The position numbers were made by a program, and so were the translations under genes. Shown piece by piece: positions 1 through 8,251 of a stretch of DNA of 64,000 nt; position 1 is the first letter of the stretch, and every line of letters begins with the position of its first letter. This DNA is from Tianweitania sp. UT-5YL-CI-8 (GTDB taxonomy: Bacteria > Pseudomonadota > Alphaproteobacteria > Rhizobiales > Rhizobiaceae): positions 1 through 64,000 of the forward strand of contig NZ_JASCRR010000016.1 of the NCBI RefSeq assembly GCF_030010215.1, written 5' to 3'. The notes beneath the pieces were generated by a model. That model made no database searches. It was not told the origin of the DNA and saw nothing but the letters and a program-made list of their open reading frames with translations.

Positions 1-54
1 TTCAAGTGCCGCCCATGCATCGTCCGATAGCCAGAAAAGCGAACGTTTTGCCAT
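1..54 (-). CDS. IS5-family transposase, N-terminal 18 residues only
   Basis: Partial gene cut by the window edge. The minus strand reads MAKRSLFWLSDDAWAALE from an ATG at 54. This is the usual beginning of IS5-group DDE transposases of rhizobia (Lys-Arg-Ser-x-Phe-Trp-Leu-Ser-Asp followed by Trp-Ala-Ala). The catalytic domain lies outside the window, so whether the element is intact cannot be judged. Confidence 0.7.
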   Translation of the reverse strand, partial: MAKRSLFWLSDDAWAALE

Positions 55-119
55 GCTCTGCCTCCAATCCTCAAATCGGAAGCAAATAATCAAATAAAAT
101 CAGCCCAATGTATAGGTCC
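1..119. mobile_element. 5' end of an IS5-family insertion sequence
   Basis: The window opens inside an insertion sequence. The minus-strand transposase start lies at 54-52. The AT-rich stretch between it and about 119 looks like the terminal non-coding part, and the outer edge near 102-119 (GGGACCTATACATTGGGC read on the minus strand) resembles an IS end. An IS91-type coding remnant begins directly outside it, so this IS probably inserted into that older element. The exact end and target duplication cannot be fixed because the other end is outside the window. Confidence 0.55.
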
Positions 120-388
120 CCATCCTAAGCCTCTCCCAGCTCAAGGTCATGTCGGCGATCCAGCATTTCGGCACCGCGGCGCTCGGCGGTCACGTAGAAG
201 CCTGCGAGGACTGCGGCCAGTGGCGCATCGCCCACAACTCCTGCCGCAATCGGCACCGCTCCAAGTGCCAGGGCGCAGCCGCACGGACATGGCATGCCGA
301 ACGCGAGGCCGACTTGCTGCCGGTCGGCTACTTCCACGTCGTGTTCACGCTGCCCGCCGAGATCGCGACGATCGCATCCACAAAATGA
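119..388 (+). pseudogene. IS91-family transposase, N-terminal zinc-binding remnant
   Basis: An open frame shows the start of an IS91/IS1294-type rolling-circle transposase. A Gln-Leu-Lys-Val-Met-Ser-Ala-Ile segment leads into a Cys-rich region (CEDCGQW, then SCRNRHRSKCQGAAARTW) and PVGYFHVVFTLPAEIATIA. The Cys/His pattern is the amino-terminal zinc-binding domain. The frame is lost just after position 370, where intact relatives continue with a Tyr-Gln-Asn-Lys segment, and no catalytic Tyr or HUH region follows. It is open upstream of the Met at 149 as far as the IS5 edge, so both ends are lost. Confidence 0.7.
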
Positions 389-706
389 GGCATCGGCACT
401 ACCGCGGCCAATGGCTGCTTTCCGTCATGCGACGACCAAAAGCAGACAGGCCGCTAGCGGCTCCTAATTCCCCGTGTGTAGGCAGCCGCCCCCGCGCAGA
501 CGACAGCGGCCGAAAGGTTTGAAAGCGGTTGGTTAGCTTTCGACACAAAGCAGAAAGAAGCTGCCATTCACGGAAGCACTTACCGGTCGGTTCTACGAGA
601 CACTATAGTCATCGGTCGGAGCGGCAGCCGATCGAGTAGCTTGGAGTAGTTCCGGTTTTGTTGCAACAGCTGCATGCGAGCGCAGATGGGCCTAATCTGC
701 GGCCAA
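389..706. other. Non-coding gap between IS remnants
   Basis: I see no supportable gene, RNA or repeat here. Short open frames on both strands have no recognisable protein features. The stretch lies between the IS91 and IS6 fragments and is probably scar tissue from successive insertions and deletions. Confidence 0.5.
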
Positions 707-871
707 TCACGCGGCGAGGATTTCGAACTGTTCAGCCAAGGATGGATACGGATTAAAGGCATATCTCGCTTGTCGCTTCCGCATCATATGGACCATCTCG
801 ATGCCAGACAGGATGATCGCGGCCGATGTTGGTGATTTGAAGCCGAGCACTGGCCGGATGCGGGCGCGACT
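707..871 (-). pseudogene. IS6-family transposase, C-terminal remnant
   Basis: Minus-strand frame ending at a TGA (709-707) reads RARIRPVLGFKSPTSAAIIL, then SGIEMVHMMRKRQ, and ends AEQFEILAA. This matches the carboxyl end of IS6/IS26-group DDE transposases (Arg-x-Arg-Pro-Met-Leu-Gly-Phe-Lys-Ser, Gly-Ile-Glu-x-x-His-Met-x-Arg-Lys-x-Gln). The homology stops at about 871 and the DDE core is absent. The fragment lies just past the end of the catabolic operon, so an IS6-mediated rearrangement may have set that border. Confidence 0.65.
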
Positions 872-931
872 ACGCGGAACGAGTTGTCCGTGTTCACTAC
901 AAGGGCAGCCGCTCACCAACCAACTCACACT

Positions 932-1303
932 TCATCGAAGCGGTGTTGGCTGATAGGCGAGCAAGCGCCACGAGTCATCGAGCATGCGGTAGACCGCAAG
1001 GTAGCTGTTGCGCAAATTGCGAATTTGTCCTGCGACCGTAACATCAGCAATCATCGTGCCGGTCAAAATCGCACAATCGCCCACAATCAAAACGCTTTCC
1101 GGCGGTGCCTTCACGTCGCGGTAGACAAAATGGCGCGCAGACACCTTTTCGAGGTAAGTCGCGAAAGTATCGCGTGACCCATCCGAATGCGTGTACACCA
1201 AATCCTTGTCCAGCAACCGTTCAAGTGTAACTGCGTCGCCGGCCAGCATCGCCGCGTATCGTGCATCCTCCGCGGCGATGACGTTCTGTCTGGCTGTACT
1301 CAT
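932..1303 (-). CDS. NTF2-like (DUF4440/SnoaL-like) small protein
   Basis: A 123-residue protein with the NTF2/DUF4440 pattern: an N-terminal helix (AEDARYAAMLAGDAVTLERL), then LDKDLVYTHSDGSRDTFATY and alternating strands ending with RMLDDSWRLLAYQ. Family members bind small hydrophobic ligands in a cone-shaped cavity and include isomerases, cyclases and accessory proteins, so the reaction cannot be named. Its ATG overlaps the stop of the upstream dioxygenase-like gene by 4 bases, so it is translationally coupled as the last gene of the nine-gene operon starting at 8135. A role in processing the ring-cleavage product is inference. Confidence 0.75.
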   Translation of the reverse strand: MSTARQNVIAAEDARYAAMLAGDAVTLERLLDKDLVYTHSDGSRDTFATYLEKVSARHFVYRDVKAPPESVLIVGDCAILTGTMIADVTVAGQIRNLRNSYLAVYRMLDDSWRLLAYQPTPLR

Positions 1304-2190
1304 TGGTCAATGCCTACGAAGTCGTTGTGATGCTCAATCCATTCCTGTGGAGGCAGAGCACCCCAGCGATTTACGACCTTGTAGTTGGAGAGATCGCCAG
1401 TCACCTTCTCCGGGCGGTTCGGGTCGGCGATGTATTCCATTTCCGAGGTGGTCTCGACCATGAAACCTGAACTATCGAGGTAATAAGCAAAGAGGTTGTC
1501 GCCTGCTCCGTGGCGGCCAGGCCCCCAGATCAAGCGGCGGTCGCTCGCGTCGAGAACGTCGCCAAGACGCTTGAAGTCGCCGAAATCGCCGAACTCCCAG
1601 CTGTAGTGGTGAAGGCCGGGTTTGCCCTTCGCTAGGCCGACCGTATGATGGCGACCATCGCCTGCGCGCATCCAGATCAACTCGTAGGTTTTCATGCGCT
1701 CGGTGACGACGAGGCCCAGGACATCGGCGAATTCCTCGGCCATGGCTTTCGTGTCGACGGCCGCAAGGTTGACGTGATCCAGGCAACGTGGCTTGATTCC
1801 CGGTCCGGCATAGCGGCTCGGCTGGTCGTCCGGCATCGGGGTGTGTACTTCGAAGATGTGGCCCTCGCTGCTGGCGAAGGTCGCCGAGCGCTCTATCACC
1901 TTCAACGACGGTGTTTCTGACAGGACACGCAGCCCCCTTGCCTTCGCGCGTTTGGCGACTTCGTCGACCGCTGCGGCAGATTTTGCTTCCAACCCAATAG
2001 CGCGCACCGCGTTTGACGTAGCGCGATGAAACACGACCTCGCAATGACGCTTGTTCGACGTCAACATGGCGTGGTCGGCATCGTGATGGACGAGGCGCGC
2101 ACCGGCGATAGCCTGGGCGTCGGCAACAGCAACATCCAGATCGGTGACGTTGAGGGCAATGTAGCCCAAACGATAAATGAGCGTAGTCAT
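1300..2190 (-). CDS. VOC-superfamily extradiol ring-cleavage dioxygenase-like protein
   Basis: This 296-residue protein has two vicinal-oxygen-chelate modules (roughly 8-115 and 137-255), the architecture of catechol 2,3-dioxygenase and BphC-type extradiol dioxygenases. Candidate iron ligands are visible in the second module: His139 (LDHVNLA), His194 or His195 (LHHYSWEF) and Glu246 (FMVETTSE), the His-His-Glu facial triad. The expected reaction is meta-cleavage of a catechol-like ring with O2; the actual substrate is unknown. It lies 27 bases after an FAH-family hydrolase and overlaps an NTF2-like gene, consistent with a degradation operon. Bleomycin-resistance or glyoxalase-like roles are less likely given the length. 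Confidence 0.8.
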   Translation of the reverse strand: MTTLIYRLGYIALNVTDLDVAVADAQAIAGARLVHHDADHAMLTSNKRHCEVVFHRATSNAVRAIGLEAKSAAAVDEVAKRAKARGLRVLSETPSLKVIERSATFASSEGHIFEVHTPMPDDQPSRYAGPGIKPRCLDHVNLAAVDTKAMAEEFADVLGLVVTERMKTYELIWMRAGDGRHHTVGLAKGKPGLHHYSWEFGDFGDFKRLGDVLDASDRRLIWGPGRHGAGDNLFAYYLDSSGFMVETTSEMEYIADPNRPEKVTGDLSNYKVVNRWGALPPQEWIEHHNDFVGIDQ

Positions 2191-2217
2191 TTCGGTGTCC
2201 TCCCGGTTGTTGATCTA

Positions 2218-3057
2218 TCAGGATTTCTTTTCGTCACGCACAGGATTGCGTAGCAAGCCGATGCTCTCGATCTCGACTTCGCACACGTCGCCGTCCTTCA
2301 TGAAAAGCGGCGGCTTGCGAGCCCAGCCGATGCCTGCTGGCGTTCCGGTCACAATCACGTCGCCAGGTTGAAACGTGATCGCTTCGGAAATCGTAGAGAT
2401 CAGAACATCGATGGGGAAGATCAGGTCGGCGGTGTTACCCGACTGGACCGTCTGGCCATTGAGGCGGGTTTCGATCTTGAGACCCTTTGCGCCGGGGGGC
2501 AGTTCATCGGCGGTGACCAGGATCGGGCCGAAGGCACCGGTGTCGTCGAAATTCTTGCCGATCGTCCACTGCGGAGCCTTGAACTGGTAGTCGCGGATCG
2601 ATCCTTCGTTGAAGATCGAATAGCCGGCGACATGCGAAAGCGCATTTTCTTTCGCGATATGCCTGCCGCCTTTGCCAATCACGACGGCCAACTCGCCTTC
2701 GAAATCGAGTTCGACCGAGACGAGCGGCCGGATGATGGGCTTGCCGTGCCCGACGAGCGACGTGGCATATCGCGGAAAGACGACCGGATAGGTCGGCAGA
2801 TCCTTGTAGGGGCTCTCGGCCGCGTGATCGACATAGTTCAGGCCGACGCAGAAAATCTTGGGCGGGTTCAAGACGACAGGCAACAGCGTCAGGCCGTCGA
2901 GTTGTATGACGTCGCCTTTGGTCAGCCGCGACGGTTCGCTGATGTTGCCCGCTTCGATCAGATCACGCAATGTCGTGGCGCCGACGTCATGCCATTGGCC
3001 ATCGAATTGCGCCCCGACATGCGGGACACCGTCCTTGAGAAAGCTCGTATATCGCAT
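2218..3057 (-). CDS. Fumarylacetoacetate hydrolase (FAH) family protein
   Basis: A 279-residue FAH-superfamily protein. Typical motifs are visible: KIFCVGLNYVDHAAE, then SVELDFEGELAVVIGKGG carrying the metal-binding acidic residues (E-x-D-x-E-x-E), DYQFKAPQWTIGKNFD, and the C-terminal GDVIVTGTPAGIGWARKPP. Relatives hydrolyse C-C bonds, decarboxylate or isomerise products of meta-cleavage pathways, for example acylpyruvases and 2-hydroxyhepta-2,4-diene-1,7-dioate isomerases. Its position directly before the extradiol-type dioxygenase (27-base gap) fits a step after ring opening. The exact substrate cannot be read from sequence. Confidence 0.85.
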   Translation of the reverse strand: MRYTSFLKDGVPHVGAQFDGQWHDVGATTLRDLIEAGNISEPSRLTKGDVIQLDGLTLLPVVLNPPKIFCVGLNYVDHAAESPYKDLPTYPVVFPRYATSLVGHGKPIIRPLVSVELDFEGELAVVIGKGGRHIAKENALSHVAGYSIFNEGSIRDYQFKAPQWTIGKNFDDTGAFGPILVTADELPPGAKGLKIETRLNGQTVQSGNTADLIFPIDVLISTISEAITFQPGDVIVTGTPAGIGWARKPPLFMKDGDVCEVEIESIGLLRNPVRDEKKS

Positions 3058-3081
3058 TGGGTATTCCTTTTGATGTGGCGC

Positions 3082-3660
3082 TCAGAGGATCTGGCAGGCC
3101 TGTTCGAAGGTGAGGCGTGGCAGACGCGGGAAAAGCGCATTCCGGTCGCCGTGGCCAAGACTGATAAGGAAGTTGCTCCGCAGACGTCCGTCCGGAAAAA
3201 ACTCTGTGTTCAAAGCGTCGGCGTCGAATCCGGACATCGGTCCGCAATCGAGGCCGAGCGCACGCGCCGCCAGGATCATGTAGCCGCCCTGCAACGTCGC
3301 ATTGCGAATGGCGGTTTCACGCGCCAGCGCCTGATCGGATCCGTGATCGACGGCGACCTGGGGCCGGTGGTGAAACAGCGTCGGCAAATACTCATGGTAG
3401 CGCGTATCGGTCGCCACGATCACCGTCACCGGCGCGGCGCTGGCCTTCGCGATATTGTTGTCGGAAAGAGTGCGCAGCAAACGCGCCTTGGCTTCGGGCG
3501 ATGTGATAAAGATGAAACGCGCCGGCTGGCTGTTCACACTGGTCGGCGCCAGCTTTACGAGATCGTACACGCGGCGCAGGAGATCTGGAGCGACAGGCTT
3601 GTCCAGCCAGACGCCATGGCTCCGCCCCGAACTGAACATGAGGTCGAGCGCATCAGCCAT
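3082..3660 (-). CDS. RutE-like nitroreductase-family oxidoreductase
   Basis: A 192-residue FMN-dependent nitroreductase-family protein close in length and layout to malonic semialdehyde reductase RutE: RSHGVWLDKPVAPDLLRRVY, LAPTSVNSQPARFIFI (flavin phosphate contact), QGGYMILAARALGLDCGPMS, and a C-terminal FLISLGHGD strand. It starts 8 bases inside the end of livF and is followed after 24 bases by the FAH gene, so it belongs to the operon. No other rut pyrimidine-degradation genes are seen nearby. A reductase acting on an aldehyde or enoyl intermediate of the operon's own pathway is therefore the best guess. Confidence 0.75.
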   Translation of the reverse strand: MADALDLMFSSGRSHGVWLDKPVAPDLLRRVYDLVKLAPTSVNSQPARFIFITSPEAKARLLRTLSDNNIAKASAAPVTVIVATDTRYHEYLPTLFHHRPQVAVDHGSDQALARETAIRNATLQGGYMILAARALGLDCGPMSGFDADALNTEFFPDGRLRSNFLISLGHGDRNALFPRLPRLTFEQACQIL

Positions 3661-4378
3661 GAAGGTACGCTTTCGACAGGGTGTCGTCCGCCAGAGTCCG
3701 GGCCCACTCCCCGGTTTTCACCTCATGCACGACCCGGCCGACCGCCATGACGTAGGCCCTGCTGGTCATTTCCGCAGCGAGCTTAACGCTTTGTTCGACG
3801 ATCAGCAGGCTCAGACCCCTGCCGCGCAGCTTGTTCAGCGCCGCCAGGATTTCATGGACGACTTTCGGCGCGAGACCGGTGGTCAGTTCGTCGAGCACCA
3901 GAAGCCGTGGTTGCAACAGGAGAGCGCGCGCAACACAGACCATCTGCTGCTGTCCGCCCGACAGCAATTCCACACGGTCACCACGCTTTTCGCGCACCAC
4001 AGGAAACAAGTCGAGTACCTCCTCATAGTCCATACGGACGAAACCTTCGGGACGCGTAGCCCGACGCCCGGCATGCTCGGAGAGGCGCAGATTTTCCATC
4101 ACCGTTAGTTCACCGAAGAGCCCCCGCTGCTCGAGCACGACTGCGATGCCGTGGTCGACGCGCCTGTGCGCGGCAACGCGCTGGAGTTCGACGCCGTTGA
4201 AGGAGACGACGCCGGCGGTCGGCGGCGACAGGCCCATGATAGCGCGTACCAAGGTCGACTTGCCTGCGCCATTGGCGCCGACAATTGCCACGGCTTCGTT
4301 CTCGCCTACCTGCATGCTGAGACCCCGCAGCACAGGGATGCGGCCGTATCCGGCGTCGATGGCTTGAACGGACAGCAT
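3653..4378 (-). CDS. livF: Branched-chain amino acid/amide-type ABC transporter ATPase (LivF-like)
   Basis: A 241-residue ABC ATPase of the LivF type. Walker A GANGAGKST, Q-loop region VLEQRGLFGELTVMENL, signature LSGGQQQMV, and Walker B LLVLDELTTGL, where Leu replaces the usual Pro after Asp-Glu. An in-frame upstream Met would add 23 residues, but MLSVQAIDAGYG is the normal family start and lies one base after the livG stop, so 4378 is chosen. It pairs with LivG to drive import through LivH/LivM. The catabolic operon context suggests an aromatic acid, amide or related compound rather than an amino acid. Confidence 0.85.
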   Translation of the reverse strand: MLSVQAIDAGYGRIPVLRGLSMQVGENEAVAIVGANGAGKSTLVRAIMGLSPPTAGVVSFNGVELQRVAAHRRVDHGIAVVLEQRGLFGELTVMENLRLSEHAGRRATRPEGFVRMDYEEVLDLFPVVREKRGDRVELLSGGQQQMVCVARALLLQPRLLVLDELTTGLAPKVVHEILAALNKLRGRGLSLLIVEQSVKLAAEMTSRAYVMAVGRVVHEVKTGEWARTLADDTLSKAYLHG

Positions 4379-4379
4379 C

Positions 4380-5138
4380 TCAGCCTCCCAGATAGGCGTC
4401 GCGGACGGCAGGATCGGCCTGGATGTCGGCCATCGTTCCGATTGCAATGATTTTGCCGAAATAGAGGGCGTGCACCCTCTGGCAGACGTTCATCAAACCC
4501 ATGTCGTGCGAGACGAGGAGGATCGTGATCCCCTCCGCAGCCAATTCCTCGATCCACCGGCGCAGGCGTTGAACCTCGTCGTGTGACAAACCGGACGACG
4601 GCTCGTCCAGGAGCAGCAATTTTGGCCCGGCCATGCGTGCACGGGCGATTTCCACGAGACGCTGCTGTCCGGCAGGCAACTCGCCGGCACGAGTCTTGCT
4701 CAACGGCAGCAGCCCGAACCGATCCATCATCGCTTCGGCTTCGGCCTCGATACGGCGATATTCGCGCCGCTCGGCCGGCCCTCGGAACATGGTGGCGGCG
4801 AATCCGGAACGTGTCTTCATGTAGAGGCCCATGGCGACGTTCTCGGCGACCGTCATGTGACCAAAGATTTTTGGCGTCTGGAACGTCCGGATCAATCCAG
4901 CGCGGCTGCGGGCCGGCACGCTGTCGCGCGTGATGGCGCGCCCCTCCAGCCGTATCTCGCCGGCATTGGGCACGAGATAGCCCGACGCGATGTTGAAAAG
5001 CGTTGTCTTGCCCGAGCCGTTCGGCCCGATCAGACCGGCAATCCCGCCGCGCGGCACCGCGAAGCTGACGTCCCGCAGCACGTTCAAGCCGCCGAAAGCA
5101 TGCGCGACGCTGTTGAGCTCGAGAATGGGCGCGCTCAT
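4380..5138 (-). CDS. livG: Branched-chain amino acid/amide-type ABC transporter ATPase (LivG-like)
   Basis: A 252-residue LivG-type ATPase: Walker A GPNGSGKTT, RTFQTPKIFGHMTVAENV after the Q-loop, signature LPAGQQRLVEIARA, Walker B LLLLDEPSSGL, and switch His in LLVSHDMGL. The start at 5138 (MSAPILELNSVAHAFGG) overlaps the livM stop by 4 bases; the frame is open further upstream but only through livM sequence in the wrong frame. It forms the nucleotide-binding pair with LivF. Confidence 0.86.
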   Translation of the reverse strand: MSAPILELNSVAHAFGGLNVLRDVSFAVPRGGIAGLIGPNGSGKTTLFNIASGYLVPNAGEIRLEGRAITRDSVPARSRAGLIRTFQTPKIFGHMTVAENVAMGLYMKTRSGFAATMFRGPAERREYRRIEAEAEAMMDRFGLLPLSKTRAGELPAGQQRLVEIARARMAGPKLLLLDEPSSGLSHDEVQRLRRWIEELAAEGITILLVSHDMGLMNVCQRVHALYFGKIIAIGTMADIQADPAVRDAYLGG

Positions 5139-6067
5139 CGTGTTACCCTCCGACCCAACCGGGCGGGCAGGCCAGTGAGACCCTCGGGCAGAAGCGTCAC
5201 CACCACGACCAGCACCAGTCCGAACAGCATCTGATGGATGTCGCCAAAACCGGTCAGCCATTCCGGTACCAAGGTGACGAACAGCGCTCCCGGCACCACG
5301 CCCCAGACGACGCGCGGCCCGGCGATCACCGGGATGAGCAAGAACACGATGGAGCGCTGGACAGTAAAACTTTCGACACTGACGTAGCTGACGTAATGTG
5401 CGAACAGCGAGCCGGCCAGAGCGCCGAGCATGGCGCATATGACGAAGACCTTGATCCTGAGTCCGTGAATGTCGACGCCCAGGCCTTCGACGGCGGGAGC
5501 GGCGTCACGCACCGCGCGCATGGCCAAGCCGGGACGCCCGTTCGTCAAATTGTGGGCAAGCCACAAAAGGCCGAGCGCAACGCCCCATGCGAGGAAGTAG
5601 AAGCGATCAGGCGTGTCGAACGCAAAGCCGGCGATAGAGAGGGGCGGCAGTCCGCCGATGCCCAGCGTGCCTCCGGTCAGCCAGTCCCATTCGAAGAAAA
5701 GGATGGTGCCGATGATGCCGATGCCGAGCGTCGCCAGCGCCAGGAAGAAGCCCGTCAGCTTGAGGATGGGCCAGCCGATCGCCAGCGCGATCAGCCCGGC
5801 GACGCCGACGCCGACCAGCATGCCAAGCGCGGGTGTCCATCCGAGCACGACCGTTCCGTAGGCGGACGCATATGCCCCTATGCCGTAGAAGAAGGCCTGC
5901 GCGAGATTAACGATGCCGCACTGTCCGAGCAGCAAGCCGACGCCCAGGCCGGCAATCGCGTAGAAGGCGGCAAAGATCATCAACTCCGTCGAGTGCCGCT
6001 CCAGCACGAAGGGCAGCGCGCAAATAGCCAGCACCGACAGGACGATCCAGAGGGACAGACGCGACAT
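5135..6067 (-). CDS. livM: Branched-chain amino acid/amide-type ABC transporter permease (LivM-like)
   Basis: A 310-residue inner-membrane permease with eight or more hydrophobic segments and the LivM hallmark GQCGIVNLAQAFFYGIGAYA near residues 54-73. The conserved cytoplasmic coupling region NGRPGLAMRAVRDAAPAVEG follows in the second half. The start MSRLSLW at 6067 is preferred over an in-frame Met 24 bases upstream because it lies directly after the livH stop. It should form the transmembrane channel with LivH. Confidence 0.85.
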   Translation of the reverse strand: MSRLSLWIVLSVLAICALPFVLERHSTELMIFAAFYAIAGLGVGLLLGQCGIVNLAQAFFYGIGAYASAYGTVVLGWTPALGMLVGVGVAGLIALAIGWPILKLTGFFLALATLGIGIIGTILFFEWDWLTGGTLGIGGLPPLSIAGFAFDTPDRFYFLAWGVALGLLWLAHNLTNGRPGLAMRAVRDAAPAVEGLGVDIHGLRIKVFVICAMLGALAGSLFAHYVSYVSVESFTVQRSIVFLLIPVIAGPRVVWGVVPGALFVTLVPEWLTGFGDIHQMLFGLVLVVVVTLLPEGLTGLPARLGRRVTR

Positions 6068-6068
6068 C

Positions 6069-6956
6069 TCAGCCCCCCTTCCGCCCGGCATGGCCGAGCA
6101 GGCCGTTCGGCATCAGGACCATCATGATCAGCATGATGCCAAGCGCGACGACGTCCTTGTAGCCCGAAGACAGACCGACGACCGCCATCGCTTCGGACAC
6201 ACCTATGACGAGCCCGCCAATCACCGCGCCGAGTGGATTTGCCAAACCGCCCAGAATCGCCGCGGCGAAGCCTTTCAGGGTTATGCCGAGACCCATCTGG
6301 TAGCTGACCGCGATGAGCGGTGTCACGAGGATGCCGGCGAGTGCGCCAATCGCGCCGCCGAGCGCGAAAGTGTAGCCGCGCATGCGCGACACATCGATGC
6401 CATTAGTCTCAGCGCCGTCGGCGCTGATCGACGCGGCGATCATCGACAATCCGATGATCGACCAGCGATAGAACGCCCACAACCCAAAGACCACCGCCAG
6501 TGAAATAACGATCAGCCAGATGGCGTGCACGGGCATGAAGGCGCCAAAAATTTGGACGGAACCGGAGCCGCCCAGTCCCGGCAACAGATGCGCGTCCCGC
6601 CCTGCGAAGTAGAGGACGGCCGCCCCGATCGTAAAGGCAAGACCTATGGTGAGAAGCAGGAAGGCGTCTTCTTCGGCATTGCGTCGCATCATCGGACGCA
6701 CGCAGAAACGATCTATGAGCCAGCCTGTCGCCGTTCCGGCCAGGATGCCCAGCGCGAAGCCGACCGGGTAAGGCAATCCCCAGGATGACAGCGCGAAGAC
6801 CGCCGTCATGCCGCCGATCACCGCGAAATCGCCCTGCATCGCGTTGACGATACGGGTGCCTTTGTAGATGACGGCGATGCCGATGCCGACCATGGCGTAG
6901 ATAAAGCTGTTCGCCAGCCCGGCCAGCAGAGACTGCCAGACAAGTGTCATTGTCAT
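6069..6956 (-). CDS. livH: Branched-chain amino acid/amide-type ABC transporter permease (LivH-like)
   Basis: A 295-residue polytopic permease with the LivH pattern GIAVIYKGTRIVNAMQGDFA near the N terminus, FCVRPMMRRNAEEDAFLLLT, and the C-terminal ILGGLANPLGAVIGGLVIGV. It begins 54 bases after the binding-protein gene and is followed by livM with one base between them. It is the first permease of the importer. Confidence 0.86.
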   Translation of the reverse strand: MTMTLVWQSLLAGLANSFIYAMVGIGIAVIYKGTRIVNAMQGDFAVIGGMTAVFALSSWGLPYPVGFALGILAGTATGWLIDRFCVRPMMRRNAEEDAFLLLTIGLAFTIGAAVLYFAGRDAHLLPGLGGSGSVQIFGAFMPVHAIWLIVISLAVVFGLWAFYRWSIIGLSMIAASISADGAETNGIDVSRMRGYTFALGGAIGALAGILVTPLIAVSYQMGLGITLKGFAAAILGGLANPLGAVIGGLVIGVSEAMAVVGLSSGYKDVVALGIMLIMMVLMPNGLLGHAGRKGG

Positions 6957-7010
6957 GAGATTCTCTTCCTCAACGAATGGCGCGACGGCAAGGCCGCGCC
7001 GACCAGCGTC

Positions 7011-8135
7011 CTACTTGGCGTGATAGGGAAGACGGCTAAAGGCGCCTTTGGTCAGCAATGAGTAACTAAAGGCCTCAAGGGTGAGCCCGCCCATATCCGG
7101 GGCCGAGAAGTCATACTTCCCGAAAGCTCCTGGATAGGGTCCGCGAAGCGCTTCGCACAAAGCACCTCCCGCCGGCTCCGGACCCGTCTTCTCCAAAGCG
7201 GCGGCAACGGCCATCACCGCATCCCAGCCGGCGGCCTCGAAATGCTTCGGAAGGCGGCCATATTCCTTTTGGAACTCGGCGACGAATTCGGTCTGGTTCG
7301 GCAACGGATCTTCCGCGATCAGGAATTCGGCATAGACCACATTGTCCGACGCGTCGCCCATTGCGCGAACGACGTCGTAGAGGGCCGTACCGTGCACCGA
7401 AACGATGGGTTGGGTCAGCCCGACCTGGCGCAGATTGCGGAAGCCGGTGGCGTTCGACGACAGGACGATCACCATGTCGGGCTCGGAGGCCTTGACCTTC
7501 GCTGCCTGAGCCGTAGCGTCGGCGGCCGAGAGTTCGAATTTCTCGACGGCGGTGAATGTCACCCCGAACTCTTCACCGAGGTCCTTCATCACGCCCCAGA
7601 TCACCTGGCCGTAGCCGGAGTCATGCAGAACTCCGACTGTCTTGCCGCCATTGTCGCGTACATAGCTGAGAAGCGCCCGAGCGTTGAGGCCCTGAGCCGG
7701 TGTCAGATGCAGGACGCAGGTGCGACTTGCCTCGACTGCAGGGCCCATGCCGGTAAAGGCCAGAAGCGGAATTTCCTCGCGCTGCGTCAGGGCGCCGACC
7801 GCGACGGTTTGCGCGATGCCGGTCGGCCCGATCACAGCCTTCACGTTTTCGGAATGAATCAGCGTGTTGATCTTGCTCATCGCCGCGTCGGGGTTCGAGC
7901 TATCGTCCTCTACGACGATCTCTATCGAATGACCTTTGATGCCGCCGCGTGCATTCAGAACCTTCTGCGCCAGCAGCACGCCGTCACGCTCCGCCAGACC
8001 TAGCGAAGCCAGACCGCCTGTCGTCGACAGGATGGCGCCGAGGCGGATCGACTCCTTTTCCTGTGCCGAAAGCGGTCCTGCTGACAGCAAGGCGAGCGCC
8101 GCCGTAGCAGCCCGAAAGTACCTGCTTATCCTCAT
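7011..8135 (-). CDS. Periplasmic substrate-binding protein of the LIV-type importer
   Basis: A 374-residue periplasmic binding protein of the LivK/AmiC-like type I fold. The N terminus MRISRYFRAATAALALLSAG followed by PLSA-QE is a Sec signal peptide with cleavage near residue 22. The mature part shows RLGAILSTTGGLASLG, GIKGHSIEIVVEDDSSNPD and VKAVIGPTG, typical of this class. Frames extend upstream of 8135 but only through non-coding sequence. It heads the minus-strand operon and should decide what the transporter imports; the ligand is unknown. Confidence 0.85.
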   Translation of the reverse strand: MRISRYFRAATAALALLSAGPLSAQEKESIRLGAILSTTGGLASLGLAERDGVLLAQKVLNARGGIKGHSIEIVVEDDSSNPDAAMSKINTLIHSENVKAVIGPTGIAQTVAVGALTQREEIPLLAFTGMGPAVEASRTCVLHLTPAQGLNARALLSYVRDNGGKTVGVLHDSGYGQVIWGVMKDLGEEFGVTFTAVEKFELSAADATAQAAKVKASEPDMVIVLSSNATGFRNLRQVGLTQPIVSVHGTALYDVVRAMGDASDNVVYAEFLIAEDPLPNQTEFVAEFQKEYGRLPKHFEAAGWDAVMAVAAALEKTGPEPAGGALCEALRGPYPGAFGKYDFSAPDMGGLTLEAFSYSLLTKGAFSRLPYHAK

Positions 8136-8251
8136 CTCGTCCTCCCAATTAACTGCTATGCACATAACATTCTGATTTTTTCTACACAAGGACATATTTT
8201 CTATAATCTGAGTTTCGTGATATGTATGATGTTCACGTAGTGGAGGAAATG
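8136..8251. promoter_or_regulatory. Divergent promoter region of the catabolic operon and SDR gene
   Basis: This 116-base AT-rich gap separates the minus-strand transporter/catabolic operon from the plus-strand SDR and GntR genes. A TATAAT hexamer lies at 8202-8207 on the plus strand, and GGAGG at 8242-8246 is the SDR ribosome binding site. The GntR regulator two genes away is the obvious candidate to bind here, but I could not assign a convincing operator palindrome. Confidence 0.45.

Noticed and set aside
2368-3750. 460-codon plus-strand open frame
   Set aside because: It lies antisense to the FAH and nitroreductase genes, which have clear motifs; its composition is that of a high-GC shadow frame.
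5234-6127. 297-codon plus-strand open frame
   Set aside because: Antisense to the LivM permease; the charged, repeat-like sequence is the usual complement of a hydrophobic gene.
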